Source: a virus. Taken from it: a DNA stretch of 21,745 nt. The position numbers and the translations under genes were made by a program. Each line of letters starts with the position of its first letter. Within the stretch, counting starts at the first letter, position 1. Of this stretch, positions 7,424-14,723 are shown piece by piece. The stretch spans positions 1-21,745 of the IMG/VR virus record IMGVR_UViG_3300009184_000246; one strand, 5' to 3'. The notes under the pieces were generated by a model. It worked only from the letters and a program-made list of their open reading frames with translations. It ran no database searches and was not told where the DNA came from.

Positions 7424-7518
7424 TGGAACATATTTTACATAGCTATGCTAATAATACGAATGAAAATGCTATTATGCTCATAATTACTATTCAATCAAAC
7501 AAAGTGCGAGGCGCGTAA
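7423..7518 (+). CDS. Possible 31-aa coupled small protein
   Basis: The reading frame from the ATG at 7423 encodes 31 residues (MEHILHSYANNTNENAIMLI, then ITIQSNKVRGA). It begins inside the stop of the previous gene (TAATG) and ends inside the start of the cupin gene (TAATG), filling the gap exactly. That double coupling is the main support. No family is recognised and no strong ribosome site is seen. Alternatively the gap is a leader: TG-C-TATTAT at 7467-7475 resembles an extended -10 box for the cupin gene. Confidence 0.42.
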   Translation: MEHILHSYANNTNENAIMLIITIQSNKVRGA

Positions 7519-7868
7519 TGCAGTGTATTAGCGAACTACATAAGATAATGGAAGGCACTTTTGAGATTGATCTTGGTGTTATACATAACTTTTCTGACGG
7601 TTTATACGCCAAACAGATAGTTATTCCTAAAGGGTATGTAGTTGGTCAACACGCTCATAAATACAGTCATTTAAGCATTTTGGCTAAAGGTAAAGTAATT
7701 GTAAAAACAGACTTGGGCGAAAAAGAATATACGGCTCCCGCTTGTTTAGAGATAAAAAAAGGCGTCCATCACGCTGTTGAAGCGTTAGAAGACACCGTTT
7801 GGTTTTGTATTCACGCTACAGACGAAACAGACCCTGACAAAATAGACAACGTATTGATTGAGGATTGA
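7518..7868 (+). CDS. Cupin-fold metal-binding protein
   Basis: 116 residues of a single small cupin barrel. Motif 1 is visible as G43-Q-H45-A-H47-K-Y-S-H51 ... G58; H51 sits where many cupins have Glu, giving an all-His metal site as in several small cupins. Motif 2 is KKGVHHAVEA, with H84 or H85 as the remaining ligand. GAGG lies 6 bases before the ATG. The next gene, an iron-dependent oxygenase candidate, begins 3 bases after the stop. The reaction is unknown; possibilities are a dioxygenase, an isomerase or a small sugar-binding protein used on tail or host surface components. Fold assignment is firm, function is not. Confidence 0.8.
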   Translation: MQCISELHKIMEGTFEIDLGVIHNFSDGLYAKQIVIPKGYVVGQHAHKYSHLSILAKGKVIVKTDLGEKEYTAPACLEIKKGVHHAVEALEDTVWFCIHATDETDPDKIDNVLIED

Positions 7869-7871
7869 GAA

Positions 7872-8537
7872 ATGAATTTTGATTTTAACAACGGAAGATT
7901 AGTACCAAAAAAAGACTTTACGTTAGTTGGTATAAATTTCGATGTGCGCCCCTATATGGCGCAATTAAACGCGCATCCTGAGCTATGGGATCAAGGACGT
8001 GATTTCCGTAAGATCCCGCGATACAACGGCCAATTGTCCCCTCATCGTGAGTCACAGGACATTTGGGTACGCCATCAGCCATACGATTCTTTTGGTAACT
8101 ATGATGCTAATGAAAAAGAACAAGCTAAGATGATGGTGCCTACTGTTTCTGAATGGTACCCTGAGTCTTTAAAGTTACCCGCAGCGATGGATTTGGCGCA
8201 AACTGTTTGCCAGCATCTTGGAGCTATTCAGTTGGGCGGTCACTATGTAATCAAAATACCCGCAGGTAAAAAAGTTTACCCGCACAGCGATTTTTCATGG
8301 CACAGCACTTACTATAACAAATACCTAGTAGTTTTAAAAACACAGCCAGGCGTTGTTTTTGGCTGGGAACGTAGTGGAAACATGATTCCAATTACAGGGG
8401 ATTTGTGGAATTTTGAGAATGATACGCAACACTGGGTTTACAACGATTCTGATGAAGATGTACTGATTGCTACTTTTAGCGTTCGTACATTCGACATGGA
8501 TCGCCGTGAAACCTTAAATAACGCAAAAGGAGCATAA
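7872..8537 (+). CDS. Aspartyl/asparaginyl beta-hydroxylase-like oxygenase
   Basis: 221 residues resembling the Asp/Asn beta-hydroxylase branch of Fe(II)/2-oxoglutarate oxygenases. The core shows GGHYVIKIPAGKKVYPHSD with H138-S-D140 as two iron ligands, then GDLWNFENDTQHWVYNDSDE with H187 as the third. In the family an Arg ten residues after the last His binds 2-oxoglutarate; here that place is V197 and the nearest Arg is R205. This may mean an altered cosubstrate site, or my alignment is off by a strand. It is paired with the cupin gene, lies between fibre and ejection genes, and could modify a virion protein (inference). GAGG precedes the ATG. Confidence 0.78.
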   Translation: MNFDFNNGRLVPKKDFTLVGINFDVRPYMAQLNAHPELWDQGRDFRKIPRYNGQLSPHRESQDIWVRHQPYDSFGNYDANEKEQAKMMVPTVSEWYPESLKLPAAMDLAQTVCQHLGAIQLGGHYVIKIPAGKKVYPHSDFSWHSTYYNKYLVVLKTQPGVVFGWERSGNMIPITGDLWNFENDTQHWVYNDSDEDVLIATFSVRTFDMDRRETLNNAKGA

Positions 8538-8538
8538 T

Positions 8539-9297
8539 ATGCCAGCAGGATGGGCCGCCGCCGCCGTAGCAGGAGCCACTGTAGTAAGTGGATATATGGG
8601 TTCACAAGCCGCAAAAAGCGCGGCTCAAACACAAGCCGACGCCGCTAATAATGCTACCGCAGCTAATAACGCTGCGTTAGCTCAACAAGCGGAAATGAAC
8701 GCGCCTTGGCGCACGGCGGGTACAACCGCCGTAAATCAGTTATCTGAAATGACGCAACCTGGCGGTGAAGCTACTAAAGCATTTTCTTATGATCCTTTTA
8801 ATTATCAAGCTGACCCTGGCTACGCTTTTAGGCTTAAAGAAGGCATGAAAGCCATGAACGCTACCGCAGCGGCTAGGGGTGGTTTGATCTCTGGTAATGC
8901 TATCAAAGCTGGTCAAGCTTATGGTCAAGAATTGGGTTCACAAGAGTATGGCAACGCGTTTGACCGTTATTTAAAGAACTATGCTAACGCTCAAAACACT
9001 TTTCAATTAAATCGTAATAACCTATTACAACCGTTGCAATTCTTAAGTGGCCAAGGACAAGCCGCCGCCGCAGGGCAAGCGTCTAATATTGGCGCTAACG
9101 CAGCCAATAACACTGCGTTGTCTACGGGCGCCGCTAATGCCACCGCAGCCGGTCAAGTCGGTTCTGCTAATGCCTATACCAACGCTATTGGTCAGGGTGT
9201 CAGTATGTACCAAACCAATGCGTTATTAAATAGATTTGCGCCACAAACGCCGACACCAACGCCTAATTATTATGATCCTGGTGGTCAAACTACTTAA
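8539..9297 (+). CDS. DNA-ejection (DNA transfer) protein, P22 gp7-like position
   Basis: 252 residues, Ala/Asn/Gln-rich. It opens with a hydrophobic Ala/Val/Gly stretch (residues about 4-20) and then a helical AA-rich segment. The core, DPGYAFRLKEGMKAMNATAA then ARGGLISGNAIKAGQAYGQE and NAFDRYLKNYANAQNTFQLN, is the hallmark of a phage family widely annotated as DNA transfer proteins. Such proteins are packaged in the head and leave with the DNA to form a channel into the cell. A strong AAAGGAG ribosome site precedes the ATG, which lies immediately after the oxygenase stop. Position at the head of a three-gene ejection set agrees. Confidence 0.78.
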   Translation: MPAGWAAAAVAGATVVSGYMGSQAAKSAAQTQADAANNATAANNAALAQQAEMNAPWRTAGTTAVNQLSEMTQPGGEATKAFSYDPFNYQADPGYAFRLKEGMKAMNATAAARGGLISGNAIKAGQAYGQELGSQEYGNAFDRYLKNYANAQNTFQLNRNNLLQPLQFLSGQGQAAAAGQASNIGANAANNTALSTGAANATAAGQVGSANAYTNAIGQGVSMYQTNALLNRFAPQTPTPTPNYYDPGGQTT

Positions 9298-9309
9298 CAA
9301 GGTTTAATT

Positions 9310-10485
9310 ATGCCAATAGATCCAAGTATTCCCCTTCAAGTTCAGCCATTAAAGCTTGAATCGCCAATGAACCAGTTGGCTATGATGGGCGACGCCATGA
9401 AAATTGGCGAAATGCAACGTAGCATGGGTGTTCAAAATGAACTACGCAACTTATATTCGCAAGGTGTAGATGTTAGTACGCCTGAAGGTTTTAATAAATT
9501 AGCGTCTATTGACCCTAAAACAGCAATGGCGTTGAGAAATGACGCTTTGCAAGGGCAAAAACTTCAAGGCGAAATTAAAAAAACAGGCTTTGAAATAGAT
9601 GACAAAAAATTGGGTATTATCCGCGAACGTAGCAAAGATCTGCTTCAAAATTTATCACCTGAAAATTTTATTGCTCATACGCAAGAAAATGTACGAGATG
9701 GTTTAGTTACCCCCGAACAAGGGAAACGCGCAATACAAAATTATATTGCAACACCGCCTGATAAACGTGCGGCGCTTATTAATCAAAATTTAGCTAGGGC
9801 TGAAAAAGTTTACGAAATGAACACGGTTAGCGCAGCGCAACAACAAACTGCTGATATTACTAAGCGTGGGCAAGACATTCAAGCAGGCACAACCCGCCGT
9901 GGTCAAGATTTGCAATATGCGCCTGATGTTGTGGCTAATACTCAAGTTGATTCTAAAGGCAATATTACTCAATTTAACCGTTTTGGTAAAGTAATTGGGC
10001 AACTTGAAGGTGTCGGCAAACCAAGCGCTACGTATGAAAAAACCGCCGCATTGCAAAAACAAATGGGTAAAGACATTGATTTGGCAATTAGCGAAATTAA
10101 AAATGCTATTAAACCCGGTGGCACTCTTGATAAATCTACAGCTAGTGGAGCAGGTAAAATGCTTGATGCTGCGGGTAACTTTATTGGCTATGCTACATCT
10201 GGTTCTATTGCGGCTGCTGAACTTAAACCTGTTGGCGATCTTGCACTTAAAATGGTACCGCGCTTTGAAGGCCCACAATCTGACAAAGATACGGCGTCTT
10301 ATACACTTGCGGCTGGTCAATTGGCTAATGAGAACTTACCTATTAAAACAAGACGCGCTGCTGCCGAAACGGTTGTACGCATAATGGAAAGACGTAAAGG
10401 TCAATTTGTTAATCAAGCAATGGCAAGCGAAGGTATTAACGCAGGTGGCCCTGCATTGCCTCCTGGCTTTACTCCAGATAAATAA
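9310..10485 (+). CDS. Predicted DNA-ejection/internal virion protein
   Basis: 391 residues, mostly predicted helix and Gln/Lys-rich. Near residues 181-200 there is a duplicated basic motif T-K/R-R-G-Q-D-I/L-Q (ITKRGQDIQAG, then TTRRGQDLQYA), a pattern that recurs in phage ejection proteins. The C-terminal half contains GGTLDKSTASGAGKMLDAAG and DTASYTLAAGQLANENLPIK, also found in unnamed proteins of P22-like phages. It lies between two other ejection candidates, corresponding in order to P22 gp20. No enzymatic motif is seen. AAGG lies before the ATG. Role inferred from place and composition. Confidence 0.72.
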   Translation: MPIDPSIPLQVQPLKLESPMNQLAMMGDAMKIGEMQRSMGVQNELRNLYSQGVDVSTPEGFNKLASIDPKTAMALRNDALQGQKLQGEIKKTGFEIDDKKLGIIRERSKDLLQNLSPENFIAHTQENVRDGLVTPEQGKRAIQNYIATPPDKRAALINQNLARAEKVYEMNTVSAAQQQTADITKRGQDIQAGTTRRGQDLQYAPDVVANTQVDSKGNITQFNRFGKVIGQLEGVGKPSATYEKTAALQKQMGKDIDLAISEIKNAIKPGGTLDKSTASGAGKMLDAAGNFIGYATSGSIAAAELKPVGDLALKMVPRFEGPQSDKDTASYTLAAGQLANENLPIKTRRAAAETVVRIMERRKGQFVNQAMASEGINAGGPALPPGFTPDK

Positions 10486-10493
10486 GGGTCAAT

Positions 10494-12425
10494 ATGGCAC
10501 TTCAAACCGCTACTAATCCTCAAACTGGGGAACGCCTTGCTTTAGTTGGCGATGCTTGGCAACCTATTATGCAGTCAGCCACCAACAAAGAAGGCGTTAA
10601 AGCCTATTTGATTGGCGACAAATGGCTAACTGATACGCCTGCTAATGAACCTGAAGCCCGTGCTAACGTCGGTGCTGAAGTACCAAGCTGGGGCAAAGAA
10701 AATCCTAATTTGTATGCTGGTTTAGTAAAAACGCGTCAAATGCTTGGCCCAACTGCCGAAATGCTTGGCGGCGTTGCTGGTGGTGTGCTTGGTGCTGGTG
10801 CTGGTACTATTGCCTCACCAACAGTTGTAATTAACCCGGTAACGGGCGGCGTAGCTGGTTCAGCCCTTGGATACGCTACCGCTAAAGAATTGCTTAACAA
10901 AGCTGACGTAGCCCTTGGATTAGCACCTGCCGAAACAGGCGGTCAAGCTGCTGGCCGTGCAGCAGGCAACGTGGCTGAAGGCGCTGCTTTTGAAGTTGGC
11001 GGTCAAGTTGCGGGTAAAGCGATTAATAAACTAGTAGACGCAGGTACATTTTTGGCTGGTAAAGTTGCAGATATTAATCAGTTGCCTAAACAATTGGCAG
11101 CTAAGATTGCTCGTAAATCATTTGAAACACCTGAGAACGTCGCTGCTGGCCGTAATGCGTTACAAGAAGCCGTCAAAGCTGGTGATAACGTAACGGCTCA
11201 ACAAGCTCTTGCACAAGGTAAAGTTGTAGCCCCTGGCACTCAAGCCGTGCTTCAAAAAACTATTTCTAGAACATCGCCCGCTGTACAAGAAACTAAAGCC
11301 TTAGCTGATGAAGCCGCACGGATGTCTACTATTAAAGACGTTACACCTGATCTTAATGCAGCTATTGTTGCGCGTAGAGATGCATCTAAACCTTTTTATG
11401 AAGCGGCTGATAAAGCAATTGTACCGTTGGATAAAGATGTAGCTGCTGTATTAGCGCGTATGCCTTCAGGCACTTTGGCTGCGGCGGCTGAAATTGCCAA
11501 AATGGAAGGACGTCCTTTTGTTATGGGTAAAGCAGTTGCAGAACAAAAAGTACCTAATGCGCTTGGTACTATAGACATCATCCCCGCTAAAGTACCTGAG
11601 TTAACTGGCGAGTCTATGCACTACATTAGACGCGCCTTATCTGATGTTGCCTATGGCCCTACTGCGTCTACAGGCGCTGGCCGTGATACGCAGATGGCTG
11701 CTCGTACATTGTTAGATGACTATATCAAGGTGTTTGAGTCTAAAGTACCTAGCTATAAAGAAGCTAGAACTATATTCTCTGATTTATCTGCGCCAGTTAA
11801 TCAAGCGCAAGTGCTTAAAGAAATGGCATCTGTATTAGAGAAACCAGGCGGCGGAGAGCGTATTGGCCCATTCCTTAACGTATTAGGCCGCGGTGAAGAA
11901 GCTATGCTTAAACGTGCTGGTGGTAAAGGTGCGCCTCGTTATGATTCTTTAGCTGAAGTTTTGACACCTGAACAATTACAAGCAGTGCGTGGCGTAGCTG
12001 ATCAATTAGCTACCGAAGCGTCTATAGGCAAACAAATATCTGCTGGTCAACAATTAGCTACCAAATTGCTTAAAGACGAATTGCCAAATTATCGTTTGCC
12101 TAATATCTTTAACGTCATTGCTACTACGGCTAACAAAATGCTAGATGTGTTAGGTCTTAAAGTTGGTGAAAAGACTATTAAAGAAATTGCCAAAGCTGGC
12201 GAAACTGCCAAATCTTTTGACGAACTACTTGGCTTATTGCCAGGCGAAGATCGCGTTAAAGTTTTAAAAGCTATAAGCGATCCTGATACTTGGGCTAAGA
12301 TACATACTGTAGCTAAAAACCCTGCTGTTGGAAAAGCTCTTATGGGCGTTTCCGCTAATGAACCACAAATGCCAGCAAATGCGCTTGCACCCGAACAACC
12401 TAACCAAAATGCACTTGCGAGGTAA
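10494..12425 (+). CDS. Large DNA-ejection/internal virion protein
   Basis: 643 residues and the third of the ejection set (P22 gp16 is about 609). The N-terminus has two copies of a short motif (residues about 7-25, ATNPQTGERLALVGDAWQPI, and 30-47, TNKEGVKAYLIGDKWLTD) found at the start of many phage ejection proteins. Residues about 84-130 form a Gly/Ala-rich hydrophobic region (GGVAGGVLGAGAGTIA, then GGVAGSALGYATA), suited to membrane insertion. The rest is long helix with Ala, Lys and Glu. No transglycosylase motif is evident. AAGGG lies 6 bases before the ATG. Confidence 0.72.
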   Translation: MALQTATNPQTGERLALVGDAWQPIMQSATNKEGVKAYLIGDKWLTDTPANEPEARANVGAEVPSWGKENPNLYAGLVKTRQMLGPTAEMLGGVAGGVLGAGAGTIASPTVVINPVTGGVAGSALGYATAKELLNKADVALGLAPAETGGQAAGRAAGNVAEGAAFEVGGQVAGKAINKLVDAGTFLAGKVADINQLPKQLAAKIARKSFETPENVAAGRNALQEAVKAGDNVTAQQALAQGKVVAPGTQAVLQKTISRTSPAVQETKALADEAARMSTIKDVTPDLNAAIVARRDASKPFYEAADKAIVPLDKDVAAVLARMPSGTLAAAAEIAKMEGRPFVMGKAVAEQKVPNALGTIDIIPAKVPELTGESMHYIRRALSDVAYGPTASTGAGRDTQMAARTLLDDYIKVFESKVPSYKEARTIFSDLSAPVNQAQVLKEMASVLEKPGGGERIGPFLNVLGRGEEAMLKRAGGKGAPRYDSLAEVLTPEQLQAVRGVADQLATEASIGKQISAGQQLATKLLKDELPNYRLPNIFNVIATTANKMLDVLGLKVGEKTIKEIAKAGETAKSFDELLGLLPGEDRVKVLKAISDPDTWAKIHTVAKNPAVGKALMGVSANEPQMPANALAPEQPNQNALAR

Positions 12426-12428
12426 ATC

Positions 12429-12662
12429 ATGGATTGGCAATATTTATTTAACCTAATTGGTGCAGGCGCGGCTCTTGGTGTTGGTTGGTGGTGTCGTCAG
12501 ATATGGGATTCGGTTCAGCAATTAAAACGAGATGTTCAAGATATTGAAATTTCATTACCAACAAATTATGTTCGCAAAGTAGATTTAGACGTTAAGTTTG
12601 ATAAGTTAGAGGCTACTTTGCAACGTATTTTGGACAAACTAGATCAAAAGGCTGACAAATGA
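12429..12662 (+). CDS. Membrane-anchored coiled-coil protein of the lysis cassette
   Basis: 77 residues with an N-terminal membrane segment (about residues 6-21, LFNLIGAGAALGVGWW) and a helical, charged remainder (QQLKRDVQDIEISLPTNYVR then a coiled coil with DVKFDKLEATLQRILDKLDQ). Small proteins with one membrane helix followed by 'TYV.R..L......KL...L..I..KL' are common beside phage holins and may modulate lysis or act as a holin partner. The stop overlaps the holin-like start (ATGA), indicating coupling. GAGG lies before the ATG. Confidence 0.75.
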   Translation: MDWQYLFNLIGAGAALGVGWWCRQIWDSVQQLKRDVQDIEISLPTNYVRKVDLDVKFDKLEATLQRILDKLDQKADK

Positions 12663-12862
12663 TGGCTAATATTATGGGCGCATTAAAGTCCAAAACTATG
12701 TGGTTTTCAGTGTTATTGGTGCTTTTTGGGGCTTTGATGGATAACTCTGTTTATCTTAAAGACCTCATTCCAGCGCAATATTTTAGTTTGATTATGATTA
12801 TTATTGGCATTATCGTAGCAACGCTAAGAATGGTCACTACGCAGCCTCTCGCCGCAAAATGA
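12659..12862 (+). CDS. Holin-like two-helix membrane protein
   Basis: 67 residues with two membrane segments (about residues 14-26 and 42-57: IIGIIVATL in the second), separated by a short polar loop, and a short basic-neutral tail. The pattern 'KSKTMWFS.LL..FGAL....' followed by '..IMIIIGI..A.LR..TT.PL' matches a common class of small phage holins. Holins open the inner membrane to release endolysin. The start is either the ATG at 12659 or the adjacent one at 12662, with AAAAGG 7-10 bases upstream. Its stop overlaps the spanin start (ATGA). Confidence 0.8.
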   Translation: MMANIMGALKSKTMWFSVLLVLFGALMDNSVYLKDLIPAQYFSLIMIIIGIIVATLRMVTTQPLAAK

Positions 12863-13248
12863 TTTCGTATGTACGAATCGCAATTCTGGCTGGTATTTTT
12901 ATGGCTGGTTTGCTTTTGGGCTGGGGTTATGAGTATCGGAATTTGGTGGCCTTCAAAGCAGAAGTTGAGGCAGTGGCTAAAGTTCAGCAAGCCAAAAACG
13001 AGTCCATTGTCAAGCAACAAACGCTAGTCAATAAAGGAATTGAAAATGAGTACCAAGCTAAGTTGTCTGCTCTTAAGTCTTATTATGGTGGGCTGCGCCA
13101 GCCCAGTAGCGGTCAATTGTCCGCCATTCCCCAATCCACCATCGGTATTGATGGAAAAGCCACCAACCTTGAACTTGCTTGCGCCTATACAACGCAGCAA
13201 TTAGTATCGTTGCAAGGTTGGTTACGACAGCAAATTGAAGTTAAATGA
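12859..13248 (+). CDS. Rz-like inner-membrane spanin (i-spanin)
   Basis: 129 residues with one N-terminal membrane anchor (about residues 5-22, IAILAGIFMAGLLLGWGY), then a long periplasmic helical/coiled-coil domain (KAEVEAVAKVQQAKNESIVK). A polar C-terminus follows. This is the plan of Rz-type i-spanins, which with the Rz1 lipoprotein fuse the inner and outer membranes at the last step of lysis. An o-spanin gene lies fully inside it in the +1 frame (13046-13204), exactly the lambda Rz/Rz1 arrangement. Both ends overlap neighbouring genes by ATGA, pointing to a coupled lysis operon. Confidence 0.85.
   Translation: MISYVRIAILAGIFMAGLLLGWGYEYRNLVAFKAEVEAVAKVQQAKNESIVKQQTLVNKGIENEYQAKLSALKSYYGGLRQPSSGQLSAIPQSTIGIDGKATNLELACAYTTQQLVSLQGWLRQQIEVK
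13046..13204 (+). CDS. Rz1-like outer-membrane lipoprotein (o-spanin) nested in Rz
   Basis: 52 residues, wholly inside the Rz-like gene in the +1 frame. It has a short basic N-terminus (MSTK), a hydrophobic signal stretch and a lipobox (I13-M-V-G-C17-A-S), giving a 36-residue mature lipoprotein after cleavage before C17. The mature part is rich in proline (CPPFPNPPS, EKPPTLNLLAP), a hallmark of Rz1 proteins. Ala at +2 is consistent with outer-membrane sorting. AAAGGAA lies 7-8 bases before the ATG. Function with the surrounding i-spanin: bridging the periplasm and fusing membranes. The lipobox, proline content and nesting make this a strong call despite its size. Confidence 0.9.
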   Translation: MSTKLSCLLLSLIMVGCASPVAVNCPPFPNPPSVLMEKPPTLNLLAPIQRSN

Positions 13249-13688
13249 GTCCGAATTTACAAGCTTTTCTCGATATGATTGCGGTGTCTGAAGGCACTGC
13301 TGGAAAGGGTGACAATGGTTATAACGTCATTGTGGGTGGGGCTTTATTTGAAGGCTATGACGACCATCCTAGAAAATTGGTATGGCTTCGTCCCGGCCTT
13401 GCGTCCACGGCGGCGGGCAGATACCAACTCCTAAGCCGTTATTATGATGCTTATAAAAAGCAACTCAATCTACCTAACTTTAGCCCTATATCTCAAGATT
13501 TGATTGCTATACAGCAAATTAAAGAACGCGGTGCGTTGCAAGATATTGAAAAAGGCTACATTAATGTGGCAATTGACAAAGTTAAAAACATTTGGGCATC
13601 CCTTCCTGGTGCTGGCTATGGTCAGCATGAAAACAAGCTAGATAAATTAATTACAGCTTATAAAGACGCTGGTGGTACAGTAGCGTAA
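13245..13688 (+). CDS. Endolysin, lambda R-type transglycosylase
   Basis: 147 residues, close to the 158 of lambda R. It has the pattern of the lambda endolysin family (GH104): catalytic Glu E16 in AVSEGT, a GYNVIVGG stretch, YDDHPRK, then STAAGRYQLLSRYYDAY and a C-terminal helical part. Such enzymes cleave the glycan strand of peptidoglycan. No signal peptide or SAR anchor is visible, so release would need the holin. Its ATG overlaps the i-spanin stop (ATGA). Lying after the spanins, it reverses the usual lambda order of endolysin before Rz/Rz1. Confidence 0.92.
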   Translation: MSPNLQAFLDMIAVSEGTAGKGDNGYNVIVGGALFEGYDDHPRKLVWLRPGLASTAAGRYQLLSRYYDAYKKQLNLPNFSPISQDLIAIQQIKERGALQDIEKGYINVAIDKVKNIWASLPGAGYGQHENKLDKLITAYKDAGGTVA

Positions 13689-13740
13689 TTAGCTTGTCAT
13701 AATTGCCTGATTTAATTGGCAAAATTCTCTTAAGGTGAAT

Positions 13741-14721
13741 ATGAAAGTCAACAAAAAGTCTGATGACGCTTTTATAAAATTGTGGCATAAGTTAGGCTCA
13801 CCTACGCTAGTTGCTAAAGAATTACGTCTACATCCTAGAAGTGTGCTTAACAGAAGATCAGCCTTGCAGTTGCGATATGGAATAATTTTAGAAACCCATA
13901 ACTCTCAACGGGAAGTAAAAAAAGAAAAACCCAAGAAAATAGAATTAGCAGCGCACAATGTCCGTAGGGGCATTGATGTTGATAAAGTTAAGCGTGTCAT
14001 AGTGTTCTCAGACGCCCATTTTACTGATACCACCACCACGGCGTTTAAAGCCCTATTGGTGATGATTAAAGAGTTTAAGCCACAAGTAATCATCTGCAAC
14101 GGCGACGCCTTTGACGGGCAAGTTTTAAGCCGTTTTCCAAGCATTAATTACGATCAGAAGCCCAACGTCCTACAAGAGCTTAACGCTTGCCGTTATCACC
14201 TAGACGAAATTGAAAAGGTAAGACCTGCTGGTTGTAGGCTAATTTGGTGTCTTGGTAACCATGATATGCGCTACGAGGCTTGGCTTGTTAACAAAGTGCC
14301 TGAATACAGCGGTGTAGATGGTTTTAGCCTTAAATATCATTTTCCTAACTGGGAAACGTGTTGGAGCTTTTGGATTGGCGAAGAAACGGTAGTCAAGCAT
14401 CGGCATAAAGGCGGTCGAACGGCTGGCTATAGTAATTTGATAGCAGCAGGCAATACCAACATTATTACTGGCCATACGCACGTTTTGGCCTGCCAACCGA
14501 TTTCTAATTACCAAGGTCACTGGTGGGGGATTCAGACCGGATGCTTGGCTGACCCTATGTCACCTACGTTTGAGTATTGCGAAGATGGCCCAAAAGATTG
14601 GCGTAGTGGGTTTGTTATGCTTTCGTTTGACCAAGGCAGGATGCTAATGCCAGAGATGATTATGGTTAGCGATGAGCAAAATGGTGAGTTTGAATTTAGA
14701 GGATGTATAAACACTGTATAA
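13741..14721 (+). CDS. Calcineurin-like metallophosphoesterase with HTH-like N-terminus
   Basis: 326 residues starting at the ATG at 13741, behind TAAGGTG; a GTG at 13735 falls inside that ribosome site and is less likely. Residues about 10-45 contain a helix-turn-helix-like segment (SPTLVAKELRLHPRSVLNRR). From residue 85 the metallophosphoesterase motifs follow in order: D91-x-H93 (SDAHF), G121-D122 (NGDAFDG), G172-N173-H174-D175, H220/H222 and G244-H245-T246-H247. This set gives a two-metal site for phosphodiester or phosphomonoester cleavage. The substrate is not shown by sequence; DNA processing or 2',3'-cyclic phosphodiesterase-type activity are options. It follows the lysis cassette by 52 bases. 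Confidence 0.85.
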   Translation: MKVNKKSDDAFIKLWHKLGSPTLVAKELRLHPRSVLNRRSALQLRYGIILETHNSQREVKKEKPKKIELAAHNVRRGIDVDKVKRVIVFSDAHFTDTTTTAFKALLVMIKEFKPQVIICNGDAFDGQVLSRFPSINYDQKPNVLQELNACRYHLDEIEKVRPAGCRLIWCLGNHDMRYEAWLVNKVPEYSGVDGFSLKYHFPNWETCWSFWIGEETVVKHRHKGGRTAGYSNLIAAGNTNIITGHTHVLACQPISNYQGHWWGIQTGCLADPMSPTFEYCEDGPKDWRSGFVMLSFDQGRMLMPEMIMVSDEQNGEFEFRGCINTV

Positions 14722-14723
14722 AC

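Noticed and set aside
9790-10320. 176-codon frame on the - strand
   Set aside because: It lies antisense to a good ejection protein gene, has no ribosome site and its composition (many Cys, Arg, Phe) reads as a shadow.
9995-10384. 129-codon + strand frame inside the ejection gene
   Set aside because: Leu/Lys-rich shadow of the main frame with no ribosome site or recognised motif.
13703-13722. TTGCC/GGCAA inverted repeat before the metallophosphoesterase
   Set aside because: Only 5 bp with a 10-base loop and no T run; too weak to call as a terminator or operator.
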